Shown one piece after another: positions 40,601 through 52,986 of a stretch of 64,000 nucleotides of DNA. A model generated the notes under the pieces. That model searched no databases. It worked only from the letters and a program-made list of their open reading frames with translations, and was not told the DNA's origin. The position numbers and the translations under genes were made by a program. Source of the DNA: Meloidogyne chitwoodi (taxonomy: Eukaryota; Nematoda; Chromadorea; Rhabditida; Meloidogynidae); the NCBI GenBank assembly GCA_015183035.1, contig JACZZP010000019.1:434001-498000 (forward strand), read 5' to 3'. Every line of letters starts with the position of its first letter. Positions within the stretch are counted from its first letter, which is position 1.

Positions 40601-43010
40601 CTATAAACATTAAAAAATTGGAGTTTAATATAATTATAAATTATTAAAATTATTTTTTAATTTATTTAAATGATTTTTTTATTTATATGATTTTTTTATT
40701 TTATTAAAATTAAATTTTCAACTAGAAATATTTTTTAATTTAATTATAAAAATAGTAAAAGAGCAAATAACTAAACAATGAAATCTCAGATGGGATAAGA
40801 AATAGTAGACCCTAATCACGATGAGTTGAAAAAGTTTAGATGGCATTGTGATTAAATTAGATAAAATTTAAAATAAATTAAATTATTTATTTTAAATTTT
40901 ATAGACTAAAATAATTTATATTAGAGCAAAATTAAACAACAGCAATCGAAAGCAATTAATTATTTTAATTTTATTTTTACAAAATAAATATAAATTTAAT
41001 TTAAATAATTTTTACAATTAAATATATGTCTGTTTATCAGTCAACAATCCCGTTGGGTTATTTTTAGTGTTCTATAATAGTAATGTCGATTTAGTCCTCT
41101 TAATGAGGACGTTTTCATTTTTATTAGTGACAGCTATTTACCTATTTAGGTAAAATATTTAAATAAAAATGGATAAGAGTAAATTATAAAAAAAGAAATA
41201 AATAATTTAATTAAAAAAAAGAATTTCAAACAGATTTTAGTAAAAAAGAAAATAATAATAAATAAAAATAAAGAATTTATTAATAATTATTTATATCTAA
41301 AGAATGGAGCAGATTGTTTGGTAAACAATAATTAAGAAAGGAAATAAAAAATTTAATAAAATATTTAGAGATTAATTTATATAAAATTAAATAAAAATTC
41401 AACTTAATTAGTATAATTTATAATAAATTATCTCTAAAATCGAACTGAAAAAATATTTATTGGGAACAACATTATGTAATTTATTTATAAATAAAATTTA
41501 ATTTAATATTTATAAATTTAACAATGCTAATTAAAATATGTGGACATAAATATCTTTGTTATGAGTGTGCAAAACGAAACAATGAAATTAAATACATAAA
41601 TTTATTAAATAAGTTGATTGCACATGAAACTGTCTAAACATTATTAAAAAATAAAGTTGTGTAAAAATAAAATTAATTAAGTTAATTTTTTCTTGATTAA
41701 AATTAAATTTTCAATCAGTTACTATTAAAAAACAATGTTTTTTTAAACTTTTATTTTTAAATTAAAATAATAATAAAAAAACAGTTGTGTTTTAATAAAC
41801 CAATTAAAAAAAAATTGTGAATTGGATCACCGACACCCACGCGTCACTGATCTTGTTACTAGTGAATAAATGATCAAATAATTTTAAAAGATGATAATTA
41901 AATTCTTTATAATAAAAATTATTTTCCTAAATCTTTACAAAAAAAGATGCAAAAAATTGACGAATTTAAATGGGAACATTGAAGCTGGCTTTAAAAAAAA
42001 CAAACCCGTCTTTTTTTCATTTTATCATCAAAAAAAAATATATATTAATTTTTATTGAATTTAATTAAATATACAAAAATTAAAAATTTAACGTCTTACA
42101 TTCTTATTAAAATGAAAAAAATTTAAAAGGTTTTTTCCCTTTACCATATTTTAATAATAATTAATATTCTAAATAAGGTACAACGAGAATGAAGGCGACG
42201 TAGAGCACGTAATTCCTCTGGTGAAATAAATTTGTCCATCTTGTAATTTGGTTCAGCGTTTCTTTTTATTCAAATTTAGAGGGTTTTGAAAATGTCACAC
42301 ATTTTGATAAACTAGTAAAATTTGATACGTTTCATGAAAATTTTAAAAACACTTGTCCTACAAAAGGTATTATTGAGGCAGAAGATTTAGAACAAATTTA
42401 AATTAAAATTATATTTAAAAATATTTGCTATTATAAAAATATTTATACCTATTTTATAACTTATTATAAGTCAAATAGTTTAAAATAATTATATAAAATT
42501 TATTAGAATGAAGGATGCTGTAGGCCTCTGGATACTTTTCATGGATTAATCAATAAGAAAGTGTTCAACTTTTTAAATTGTCGGCATCCTTTGATATTAT
42601 AAAAATGAAAAAATACAATTATGAGGTTAACAGTATAATTTTATACATTACAATAATTTTTGCAGGATTAGCTGATACCTCTTATCAATTTTATTATTAA
42701 TATTATTAACCCAAAAACTTCAAAAATTTAATAAAATTGTAAAAATTAATTAAATAAAATTCTGAATATTTTACTAATATTGTAAGAAGCTCAAATCTTA
42801 CATACTTGTTCAACTTTGGATTTACATACTAACATAATTAATAAAAAAATTAATTTAATTTAAATAAATTTTAAAAACATTGCGTGCGTTATTTTTTTTA
42901 AAGGAAATATTTTAATACTTTGCCGACTTTTGAATGATAATTAAATCTAAATTAAAAGATTACTAGGTATTTTCCTTGGAGAATAGATCGCTGTGTCTTC
43001 ATGGATTAAG
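37645..43010. other. AT-rich sequence; dispersed repeats, no gene
   Basis: No intact or recognisable gene is visible. A segment at about 39345-39470 is repeated at 44718-44840. Small inverted repeats occur, e.g. GTCCTC...GAGGAC at 41094-41110. GC-richer islands at about 41823-41875 and 42180-42250 remain unidentified. The repeat unit described at 43011 may begin as early as 42500. Confidence 0.4.
39345..39470. repeat. Dispersed direct repeat, copy 1
   Basis: Shares long matching runs with 44718-44840, including TATGTATCGACTTATATAACGC against TATGTATCGACATATATAAAGC, followed by GATTTTTTA and a common AT-rich tail. The copies are in the same orientation about 5.37 kb apart. The element it comes from is unknown. 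Confidence 0.6.
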
Positions 43011-43600
43011 GAAACTCTTACAAAATTAATAATTTAATAAGAATACTTTAATTCAATGTTTTAATAAAAATATAATTATAAACTAGAATTTATTAAATTT
43101 AGTTCATACAATGCATATTTGAAAACAAAGACGTAATGTTAGATGTAAAGTTTACAATTTTCAATATAAAAAATTTAATTTTATTTAAAAATTTAAATTC
43201 TAATAAATTTTTATTGCCTTATTATATTAACTATGAAAGAGCATAACTAACATTTATTAACATCTAATTAAAAATAAAATATTTTATAAAAAATTTCCTT
43301 ATAAAAAAGGTTCTATATGATTTTCAAATCTTTTAAAGTATGCTTTTGAAGCTGGCTGCAACAATAAACGCTGCATTATACTTTAAAAATTAATAAAAAA
43401 AGGATAAAAAAATTTATCCGATTAAATTTAAAAATTTCTGTGTTTTGGTATTCTTGAAGAAAAAAACAGATAAAAAAGTATTTAAAAAGAGAACTGGTGG
43501 AAATAACATAAGGTTAACATTGACCTTTATAAAAATGTTTTTATTTTTTTACAATAATGAGAAATAATTTTTAAAATATAAAAATTAAAAAAATATTATG
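43011..43600. repeat. Decayed repeat unit, copy A
   Basis: Matches 46930-47640 in the same order of blocks: GAAACTCTTACAAAATTAAT (43011 and 46930), an AGAGC block (about 43242 and 47254), TTCTATATGAT (about 43311 and 47331), a GAAG.TGGCT block followed by AATAAACGCTGCATTATA, and a TTTTTACAATAATGA block. Spacing between blocks varies by indels. The unit leads into a Merlin catalytic fragment at 43827, so it is probably a decayed copy of a Merlin-type transposon. Confidence 0.65.
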
Positions 43601-43619
43601 ACAAGAAGAACATGACAAA

Positions 43620-43880
43620 TAGGAAAACTGAAATTCCATTGAAGGAAAAATTTATATTATTACCGTATCAACGCAATTTGATGTAATTAGTCATAAAATG
43701 ATAAAAATAATAATTTCTAAATTAAATTAATAAATTAAAAAAAATTGAAAAGATTATTTATAAATAATATAATTAAAAATTTACTAATAAGAAAAATTCT
43801 TCTACAAAATATAAATCCAATTTGGAACAATAGATGAATCAGTAATAGCCAAACAAAAATACCACAGAGGACACAAATTT
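43620..43880 (+). pseudogene. Merlin/IS1016-type transposase catalytic fragment
   Basis: Bases 43827-43877 read TIDESVIAKQKYHRGHK, the conserved block around the first catalytic Asp (IDES) and the K.KY.RGH motif of Merlin/ISXO2-type DDE transposases. About 200 bases upstream (from 43620) align with 48610-48890, including TTAGTCATAAAATGATAAAA at 43687 and 48673. Only this block is recognisable; no full transposase frame remains. Confidence 0.7.
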
Positions 43881-45970
43881 TTTTTAAATAATTTTTTTAA
43901 AGTTCCTTGGTGTAATCTAGGTCTAATCATTTTCTTTATTAAAAAATTTAAAGTAATTAATAACTTAAACAAGTCAATCAAAGCAAAAATCCTAAAATCC
44001 CTATTATAATAATATTATCATCTAGAAAAAACAATTTAAAATAAATATAATTAAAGTTAATTTTTAAACATTATTTAATAATAAATTTAAATAAAAAATT
44101 TAAATTTAATAACTCTAATCAAAATTAACGAAAATTAAATATTAATTTATAAAATAAAAAATATTAAATAAATTTATTAAAAAAATTTTTTAATAATTAA
44201 ATTAGACAAGCTTTTTAAAATCACAATTAGTTTTATCTTTACATTTTAAAATCTAATTTCAATTTTACTTTTTTAATTTACAACATATTGAAATAAAATT
44301 AACCTGAACAACAAACGCACTAATACATTTTTTATGTTTTCAAATTTATAAAGGTTGAAAGACATTTTCTGAATGATTTAATGAAATATCTATAGTTGGA
44401 GAAAATGTCTGACAATTAAAAATATATTTATCTAATTTTGTTGTAACCCAAGAAAGATAATAATTGAATTATCTCAAATACAATTACCTAGATCTTTGAT
44501 AAAGCCGGGGGTGACACATAAAAATTATCTCCTAATATAACAGGAAAAAGAGCTTCTAAAATCAAATTTGGCAACTCGCCATATTACATTTAGTATTAAT
44601 AAGTGTATCCAACAAAATTTTCAAAACTTAGACAATTTTTAAATTAGAAAAAAATATTAAAACTATAAAAAATATATATTATTTTCTAAAAAAATTAAAT
44701 TAAAGATGAGTCATTTTTTAATTATGTATCGACATATATAAAGCGATTTTTTACTCGTTTAAACTACAAGAATTATTATTTATAAATATTTAAATACTTT
44801 AGCTTATATAAATAAAAAATTAATATTTTATATGAAAATAACATTTTTATTAGATAAGCTCACTAGGAACTTGATATATTAGAAAGTGAAGAAGACGATA
44901 TAAACGATCTAAAATATTCATTTGTAAATTAACTGAAAATTTTTCTTTAGATTTAAAAAAGTTATGTAAAGAATAAGCGAAAAAACATTCCTTGACATTA
45001 AAATTAAAATAGACACCTAACTCATATTGTAAGACAACACAAGTCAAAATCAATGCATTTAAGGCTCAATAAGCAAGCAAATTAACTTAGAAAATTTACA
45101 AAAATAACAATATTTCAATTTAATTATTTAATAAAAATAATTATAAATTAACATTTATTTGGTGTTGATGTTAAATGTTATGTATGCAAAAAACTAGGAA
45201 ACACAGAGCCTAAATGTGCAATTTATATTTTATATGCACTAATTAAATTAATTAATTTATTTAAAAATTTAAATTCTAATAAAATTAAATTTATTAAACT
45301 AATTAGCATTCAGTTAGTATTCGAACTAACAATAAAAAAAATAATAATAAATGATTTGTAAAAAAGTTCTATAAATAATCTAGAAAAATGGTATAACATT
45401 GATTTTGAAATAGCTGCAATAAACGCTAACATACTTTAAAACAATAATTTATAGAAAAAAGTTATTCGAATAAATTTAACTACACACTAATTATAATGTC
45501 AATTATGAGCAACAAATTCACTTTTCAAAATAATACGGATACAAAGGAGATTAATTACATCAAACAAATTTAATTCAAAGAGAAATACTAGATTTATAGG
45601 ACAGATATGGATCAACAACGCCTTGTCAAACATTAAAATTTTACAATAATGATCATTAATTTTTAAAATATAAAAATTAAAATTTATATATTTAAACAAA
45701 AAATTAATTAATAAGGCTAGATTATTTTAATTTAATCATATAATCAACTCAGAAATCGTGTAACTTTACTAATCATCTTAGCTGGTTTTTACAATATTTA
45801 TCATTAATTTTTAAAATATAAGAATTAGAATAATAAAAAAAATTATTTAAATTGTAAAAAAATTATTTAAATTGTAAAAATGTTAAATTATATTAATTTT
45901 TTATCTTTAAATTTATAAAATACTTTAATTACATCTGTAAAATATTATATTTAAATTTAGTTACTAAATA
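43881..45970. other. AT-rich sequence with dispersed repeats
   Basis: Contains the second copy of the 39.35-kb repeat (44718-44840) and a partial copy of unit A near 45360-45440 (TTCTATAAATAATC, GCTGCAATAAACGCTAACAT). The block TCATTAATTTTTAAAATATA appears twice, at about 45653 and 45799. A plus-strand stretch from about 45496 reads MSIMSNKFTFQNNTDTKEIN before a stop; I do not recognise it. No gene is supported. Confidence 0.4.
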
Positions 45971-45974
45971 TTAT

Positions 45975-46325
45975 TAGGTATTATTTAAAATAAATTAATT
46001 AAATTAATTAAATAAATAAATTAATAAAATTATTAAAATAAATTAAATAAATTAAATTAATAAAATTAATAAAATTAATTAAATTAATAAAATTAATAAA
46101 ATTAATAAAATAAATTAAATAAATTAAATAAATTAATAAAATTAATAAAATAAATTAAATAAATTAAATAAATTAATTAAATAAATTAAATAAATTAATT
46201 AAATTAATTAAATAAATTAATTAAATTAATTAAATAAATTAATTAAATTAATTAAATAAATTAATTAAATAAAATAAATAAATTAATAAAATTAAATAAA
46301 TTAATTAATTAAATTATTAAAATAA
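45975..46325. repeat. Low-complexity TTAAT/TAAAT tract
   Basis: About 350 bases consist almost only of irregular TTAAT, TAAAT and ATAAA units, with no C or G. It looks like slippage-expanded microsatellite sequence. Confidence 0.85.
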
Positions 46326-46330
46326 AATAA

Positions 46331-46450
46331 TAATTCGGAACTGAAGATGAAATAATATACCTCGGAAGACCAGAAGAAATAGAGAGACTACCGACTAATG
46401 TCTCTCCAATTACAGTTCCAAACTTGTTAATAAGGGATCTCTAGAAAAAA
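46331..46450 (+). other. Unidentified short open stretch
   Basis: From about 46336 one frame stays open for 34 codons and reads TEDEIIYLGRPEEIERLPTN followed by VSPITVPNLLIRDL and a stop. Its codon and base use are clearly less AT-biased than the flanks, as expected for former coding DNA. No family is recognised and no start or splice context is clear. Confidence 0.35.
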
Positions 46451-46799
46451 TAAATCTTCTCCATCCGAATTTTAAGAAAAGAACCAAGGAGAGCAAAATT
46501 TATAAAAATTTAGGAAGAATGAAAATGGCCTAAAGAAATTTATAACATTACTTATTATTCTGATTTTTATTCCAATAACATTTTTCTAGTCCAATTTTTT
46601 GATATTATAAAAGGAAATGATGATTATACTCAATCGAAAAAATTTGTTTCGCTGAAATATTCCAAAGAGAAAACATAAAATTTAGTTGTATTTTTTATTA
46701 ATGTGATAAAATATTAATAAAATAAATTTTAATTAATACTAATTTAGAATATTGGAATAGACGTCAAAATCAGCATCAATATCAACTAATTTTTTAAAT

Positions 46800-47650
46800 C
46801 ATTGCGTATTTTTTAATGAAATAATTTTGTAATACTTTATCAACTTTAGACTGGATTAACGCTGAAATGAAAAGATTGCTATTTACATACGACTATATGT
46901 ATCGATCAAATATTACTGCTTTTGTCAATGAAACTCTTACAAAATTAATAATTTAATAAAAATACTTTAATTCAATGTTTTAATAAAAATATAATTTAAA
47001 CTAGAATTTATTGAATTTATTTCATACATTGCATAACTTGCAAAGAAAGACCAAAATGTTTAGAGGTAAATTAAATTTTTAAATATTCAATAAATAAAAA
47101 TTTTAAAATTAATTTTATTTAAAAATTTTAAAATTAATTTTATTTAAAAATTTTAAAATTAAATTTATTTAAAAATTTAAATTCTAATAAAATTAAAAAA
47201 TCGAAATAAAAGTCGACTACATACTACTGCTATTGCTTATGAAAAAAATGAAAGAGCTGCGAACATTTACTTAAATCATTGAAAAAATAAAAAATATATT
47301 GACAAAATAATAATTTCATTGCAAAAAAGTTCTATATGATCCTCAAATCTCTTAAATTATGATTTTGAAGATGGCTTCAATAATAAACGCTGCATTATAG
47401 TACTTTAAAAATTAATAATTGATAAAAAAATTTGCCAGCTTAATGTTTTAAAATTCATGTGTTTATTACTGGCAATGGTAACTATAAGGGATACGTAGTG
47501 GATCAAAAGCCAGGGAGATTTGATTAAAAAGACAAAAGCTAATAGTCAAGGAAATGCAACAGGACAATGGAACGTTAACCTTTAAAAATGTTTAATATTT
47601 TTACAATAATGATATTTTTAAAATATAAAAATTAAAAATAACAATAAATT
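46800..47650. repeat. Decayed repeat unit, copy C
   Basis: Partner of 43011-43600 (offset about 3.9-4.0 kb) with the same ordered blocks. In this copy the block at about 47252 reads ERAANIYLNH in one frame. The Merlin catalytic block is not seen directly downstream here. Confidence 0.6.
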
Positions 47651-48483
47651 AAACATTTAATTATAAAGTTCATTAGTAATTCCTAAAAAATAGTTTAGGC
47701 TACTGCTTTTTAATAATAATATAATTAAAAATAAACTAATTATTTAGATCTAATTTTAAGTGAATCTGCCCAATTAGCATAGCAAAAAATTTATTTTAAT
47801 AATTTATATAAAGCTCTGATCTTGCAAAAAATCAATTAACGTGGTTAGCAAAATTAATTGCTCGATTGACGATTCTTTGGTAGAAGGGTCTGGTCTGACC
47901 ATTGAAAATTCTTCAAAATACTTTAATTAAATTATTTAAAATAATTTAATTATAAACTAAAATTTATTATTGCATTGCTTATTTTTAATATAAATGTTAC
48001 CAAATTTTTTATATGAGTATATTATATTATTCAAAGTATTTTGATATTATTTTTAAAAAATTAGATTGAAATTTTTAATTTAAATTAATTTGAAAGTAAG
48101 GGTAGTTAAAGAGCGAGACGCGTAAATTTACTTAATCAATTTTAATTTTTTAAGATATAATGAAACCAGTAAATTTTCAGAAAAAAGTCATATAATTTCA
48201 TTAAATTTTATAATTCAAATTAAGTATAATATTTAAATTACAATTAATTTTTCAAAAATTTAAATTATAATAATGTGCATCAGACTGTAACAGAAGTTCA
48301 ATAAATGAGTACAGAACATTATAAAAATTATGAAAAAATTGGTATAAATATAAAATTAATTAACACGATTTTTTTATTCTTTATTTTTTTACAATAACAA
48401 TTAAAAGGTATTGAGATTCGATGGAATTCTATTTATAAAATAAAAAATTCCCTAAGATTATTCTTATATAAAACAATGTAATT

Positions 48484-48560
48484 TGGCGGTAAAAGTAACG
48501 TAAAATAGACGAAAGTATTTTTTCAAAAAGAAAGTATAACATGCACATCAAGTAAAAAGG
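48484..48560 (+). pseudogene. Merlin/IS1016-type transposase catalytic fragment
   Basis: Bases 48505-48555 read IDESIFSKRKYNMHIK then stop, the IDES...KRKYN block of Merlin/ISXO2-type transposases. Just upstream TTTGGCGGTAAAAG gives the FGG motif expected before IDES, but one base is missing between the two, so the frame is broken. Confidence 0.7.
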
Positions 48561-48609
48561 AAAAAAATGTTAAAAAATCAAATATATTTTTAAATAACAA
48601 AAAATATAA

Positions 48610-48899
48610 AAATGAAATTCACTTGAAGAAAAAATTTATATCGTTAGTATATGAGAGCACTTTGATAATTAATTAGTCATAAAATGATAAAAATAATAAT
48701 TTCTAAATTAAATTAATAAAATTAAAAAAATAGATTGAAAAGATTTTTTATGAATAATTTAATTAAAAAATTACTGTTAAGAAAAATTATTATACAAAAA
48801 AATTTATTTTTGGCGAAGTGGTTGTAGCAAAGAAAATACCTAGATGAGTCCGTAATGGGTAAGCAGAAATACCACAGAGGACACATGAAGAAATGGAGA
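48610..48899 (+). pseudogene. Merlin/IS1016-type transposase catalytic fragment
   Basis: Bases 48843-48899 read DESVMGKQKYHRGHMKKWR, the block downstream of the first catalytic Asp. TTTGGCGAAGTGG upstream corresponds to the GG motif but is out of frame with it. The preceding 200 bases align with the copy at 43620-43880. It lies only 340 bases from the copy at 48505, so two decayed copies are adjacent. Confidence 0.7.
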
Positions 48900-49549
48900 A
48901 AAACGAAATTAAAAAAACTTTATTTAATAAATCTACTTATAATTAATAGTAAATTTATTTAAAATTATAAAAATTTGGTTTTATGGTAACGATATAAATT
49001 TTTAAAATTAATATAATTTATATTAGTTATACCAAAGATAATCTATAATTTTTATATTGTTATTTTATAATTAGCAGTTAAAGCTAAATTAATTAAATTA
49101 GTTAATTCAAAAATTTCTGTTTTTTAATGTAAAAATTGTAAAAAATTTTTGTTAAATAAATTTTTTATTTTAAATTAAGTTTATTCGAAATTTTTTATCA
49201 CATTAATACTTATTTTAAATTAAAAATTATATATTTTATAAAATTTAAAATAAAAATGTGATTAAAAAATGACTAATTATTTAGAAATAGAAGAGGGGAG
49301 TTAACAGATATTTAATCTTATAAATTTTTCTAAATATTATTGATAACAAACTACTAAATCAGAAAAAAAAACTGAAATTTTATTAATGGGAATCTGATCA
49401 ATTTAAAATAATTGATTTATTGAAGTGCATAATTAAATAGCCATAATTAAAAATTAATAATTAATTTAATCAATAAATAAAAATAAATAAATTTAAAATA
49501 TTTTTATAAACAAATTAATTAAAAAAATTTCCCAAGAGAATTCCAATAA

Positions 49550-49672
49550 AAAATAATTATACTGGGAGGTGAAGGAGAAATCGTTCAAATAGACGAAAGC
49601 ATGTTTTCGAAAAGGAAATATAACAGAGGCCATCAAGTAAAGTTGAAAAACTGTAAAGAAAACTTTATTTAA
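49550..49672 (+). pseudogene. Best-preserved Merlin/IS1016-type transposase fragment
   Basis: One frame reads LGGEGEIVQIDESMFSKRKY followed by NRGHQVKLKNCKENFI before a stop at about 49672. The GG.G..V.IDES.F.KRKYNRGH pattern is the signature of Merlin/ISXO2-type DDE transposases; the Asp of IDES is the first catalytic acid. The rest of the catalytic core (second Asp, final Glu) is not found downstream, so it is a fragment. The trailing AAAGAAAACTTTATTTAA is shared with the 48.9-kb copy. Confidence 0.75.
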
Positions 49673-51468
49673 AAAATCAAATATATTTAAATTTTTATAA
49701 AATTTAGTTTCTAAGTGAAGTTATAATTAAAAAAAATTAATTTCCGATGAGAAATTTTGCAAATCATACGGATATAAACAATACCCTTCCTTTTACATTA
49801 AAAAAATGGTGAAAAATTGAATGATACTCCTACAATTCAAGTTTTTTTTGTTTTATTTTAAATTTAGCGTTTAAAATATACAGAAAACCAAGAATTAAAT
49901 GGAGTAGATAAAATTATAATTTTTAATTTATAAATAAATTTAATAAATTTAAAAAATAAATTAAAAAAATAAATTAATTAAAAGGACAAAGTTTTTTCGG
50001 AATATTATTCGAATTTAATTTGATAAGCATTGAGCAGGTTTGCTAAGTATAAAAATACTGAATTTTAAAGAGAACGAAGGCTAAATAATACAATTTAATT
50101 ATATTTAATTAGATAGATAAATTTGTTATAATTATAATAAAATAATACGCTCAGAAATTGTTCGTCTGGAAATAACAGAACAATTAAATTAATTGTATAA
50201 ATTTTAAAAAATTGATAAACAAAGTTAAATGATAAAAATGATTTTTCATTTTCATAAATGTTAAAGATGATCATAATAATAAGTTCGATATGCAAGCAAG
50301 CATCAATATTATTTATATTTAAAATTTTAATTTATTATTATTTTATTACCTTTAAATTATCTTAATAAAAAAATTTCAATATATAATTCAACGTCAAATT
50401 TTATTTTACTTTAACTATTCTAATTATTTTTTAAATTTAGTTCGAGAATTGATATTTGAAGATGATGACGAAAAAGAAAATTTAATTTAACGAAAATAAC
50501 AAAATAATAATTTATTATTTATTTATAATAAATGAAATAAAGAAGAAAATGAATAAACTAATATTAAGAAAATTCTCACAACGAATATTTAGCTAAATTG
50601 GAAAATCCATGATGGTTTACTAATTTCAATTGGGAGTTTAAATTAAATTAATAATTTTAAAAATTATTTTAATTCATAATGAAAATAATAATAATAATGA
50701 AATTAATTTTGTTCGATGATATTTTGAAGGCTTTGTTTACTTTTTAAATTATTAAAAAAATTTACTTGAATCTTCAAAAAATAAAATTAATTATATAATT
50801 TAAAAATAAATATTAAGCATTATAGATCACGAAGAAGAAAATAATAATCGAGGTTATGCTGCTGTTGAGGGAGTTTCACAGCTTTTAGCTACTATCTAAA
50901 AAAACAAAATGAAGTAAAAAGATAGAACTACTTAGACTGGCCTAAAGGCAATTATATTTTAAAAATATTAACACTTAAATATTTTTTAAAAATTATTTTC
51001 AAAATAAATTTGGTAAATGCTTGCAAATTAGAAAGTGTTGCCGAAATTACAATCTTCCATATTAAAACAAATATATTCAAAACGAAATTCTAAAAAATTA
51101 ATAAATTATGATATAATTATTATTAAACAAATCTATTCAAATAATTAAACACATTTTAATTATTTAAAAATAAAAATTTAATTAAATCTTAAAATATACA
51201 CCCTTTATGATAATAAAAATAAATAATTTAAAAAAAGTAACGAGGAGGATGATATTGGTCTCCGCTTAGTTATCATTACCATGTATTTATTAGCGAGAAT
51301 TGGTTACGAGATGAATGGTTTCATGGGCCATATTTGTTTGGCGGCAAAACAAGTGAAAAACAAAAATAAATATTTAATTAAATTTTTTTAATAATTATCA
51401 AATAAATATTTCAAACTATTTTAAATTAAAAAAAAAATAAATATTAAATTAATTAATTAAAATAAAAT
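49673..51468. other. AT-rich sequence with one more possible Merlin scrap
   Basis: About 51293-51362 reads SENWLRDEWFHGPYLFGGKT. The FGGK part (TTTGGCGGCAAAACAAG) resembles TTTGGCGGTAAAAGTAAC at 48482, so this may be a sixth decayed Merlin piece. Bases 50850-50950 are somewhat GC-richer but unidentified. Otherwise featureless. Confidence 0.35.
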
Positions 51469-51895
51469 GATGGTGTCGAGACTCGCCTCGAACAATTAAA
51501 TCATTATCTATATTTTTATATTCTAGATTCCAAGCACAGTCACAATGGAAAAAGAAACAATCATTGAGACAAAAAATCATTTTTTATACTTTGTTACTTT
51601 GTTCCCCGTCTTTTCACGTGAATGTTGCAAACTACTTTAAACTTCCTGTCCTTCTTCCTCGAGCGAGAAGCAAAAATACTGTGTCTATATCTAATCCTTG
51701 ATCGTAAGGAGTCATCGCTCGCGATGAGCATCTTGCAAAGAGGGAGGACGGACAATTTCCAAATCAATATATAAAGGCAACATTCACTTAGTTTTTAAGT
51801 CTCTCATCCAATAAAATAAAAAATTTGTTATTCGTTGTTTAATAAATAAAAGTTATTTATTTGTTAAATTAATATTGGTCAATTTCGACAGATGG
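51469..51895 (+). mobile_element. Solo LTR (417 bp) with 5-bp target duplication
   Basis: The LTR spans 51474-51890. It begins TGTCGAG and ends TTCGACA, giving a 6-bp terminal inverted repeat TGTCGA/TCGACA with the canonical TG...CA. GATGG is repeated exactly on both sides (51469-51473 and 51891-51895). Inside are a TATA-like ATATATAAAGG at about 51767 and AATAAA signals from 51810, which sets plus-strand polarity. No internal coding region follows, so it is a solo LTR left by recombination. The 5-bp duplication fits gypsy or BEL/Pao families; the family is not determined. Confidence 0.85.
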
Positions 51896-52830
51896 GGCCA
51901 TGGATACCAAAAACTAAACCAGGTTTAAATTAGGGAATTTTTCCTAGTTTAAACTAAAATAAAAAATTTAAATACTTTAAATTAATTAAAATATAAAGAT
52001 TTTGGCACTAAAAATATATAAAGATACTAAATTATTTATTTCATACAATGAAAAGATGCCATACAAAAATTGGAAAAATTTATATAAAATATGGAATACT
52101 AATAGATACATGGGAACATTGCTAATTAGATAGTTGTTGAAATGCATAAGAGATTATGATTCATACAAATTAATTTATAAATTTAATTATATGTATTATT
52201 TTATAATTATTAAAAATTTTAAAAAATAAATATGCGCTGCAAAAGACTTAAATTACCACTATAAAGGAAATATTAACAGAAAAGCAAAAGCTTAAAACAA
52301 TTATTTAATTTTGCTTTGCAAGTAAAAATTTTGAAATTATATTTTAAAAATATATAATCTAAAATTATTTTTTTTATAATTAAAATTTTTTTTAAATAGT
52401 TTTCAAAAACTGAAAATGAAATTCTAATGAAAAGTGTTTTTTATATGAAATTTTCTTACAGCTATTTTAATTTTATTATACGAAAAAGAAGAAAATACTC
52501 AAAATTTAGCCAATACAAAAACTTTTATTTAAAATTATTTTTTTATAAAATATTATTCAATAAAAAAAATAAAATTTTGAATAAAATACATCGATACACA
52601 TTTTTTATATCCCCATTATATCAGTATGAAATTTAAAAAATTAATAATGTATTATGAAGACCTTTTTATCTGATAAAAAATTCCATTGTTGGGTCATTAT
52701 TCAATTGGATATAAAAATGTCAAACTAATTTAATTTAAATACAAGCATGAAATAAATTTTTTAAAAACTTTAAATTAAATAAATTAATAAAATAATAAAA
52801 AATTAATAGGTTTCATATTAAATAAACTAA
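51896..52830. other. AT-rich sequence without recognised features
   Basis: A 69-codon open frame at 52427-52636 consists mainly of K, F, Y, I and N codons and is probably chance. No gene is supported. Confidence 0.45.
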
Positions 52831-52837
52831 TAAAAGG

Positions 52838-52986
52838 GACGCGTCGAAGACTTCCAAATGGACGTAATTTGATAATCGAGGATGGTTTCGAGAAAATCGT
52901 ACCAAGCTTCTGCCATGGCTTGTTTGAGTCCAGATCTCAATCCTATCGAGACACTTTGAGCAATTGTAAAGAATAAGCTCATAGGA
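52838..52986 (+). pseudogene. Tc1-like transposase relic
   Basis: Bases 52924-52986 read LSPDLNPIETL, a stop (TGA in place of the family Trp codon TGG), then AIVKNKLIG. SPDLNPIE.LW is the hallmark C-terminal motif of Tc1-type DDE transposases and contains the final acidic residue region. Upstream, in a second frame from 52838, DASKTSKW and KLLPW fit the preceding ..HTS...W......LPWP segment. At least one frameshift and two stops make it a dead fragment. Confidence 0.75.

Noticed and set aside
41094..41110. GTCCTC...GAGGAC hairpin as a hammerhead ribozyme stem II
   Set aside because: The flanking CTGATGA and GAAA core sequences are absent on both strands.
45499..45699. Minus-strand open frame of 66 codons, and similar short frames at 44850, 50095 and 52427
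   Set aside because: Composition follows the AT-rich background, with no motif and no conserved partner; probably chance.
48840..48860. GATGAGTCCG as a hammerhead core
   Set aside because: It is explained by the DES codons of the Merlin transposase block and has no matching stems.
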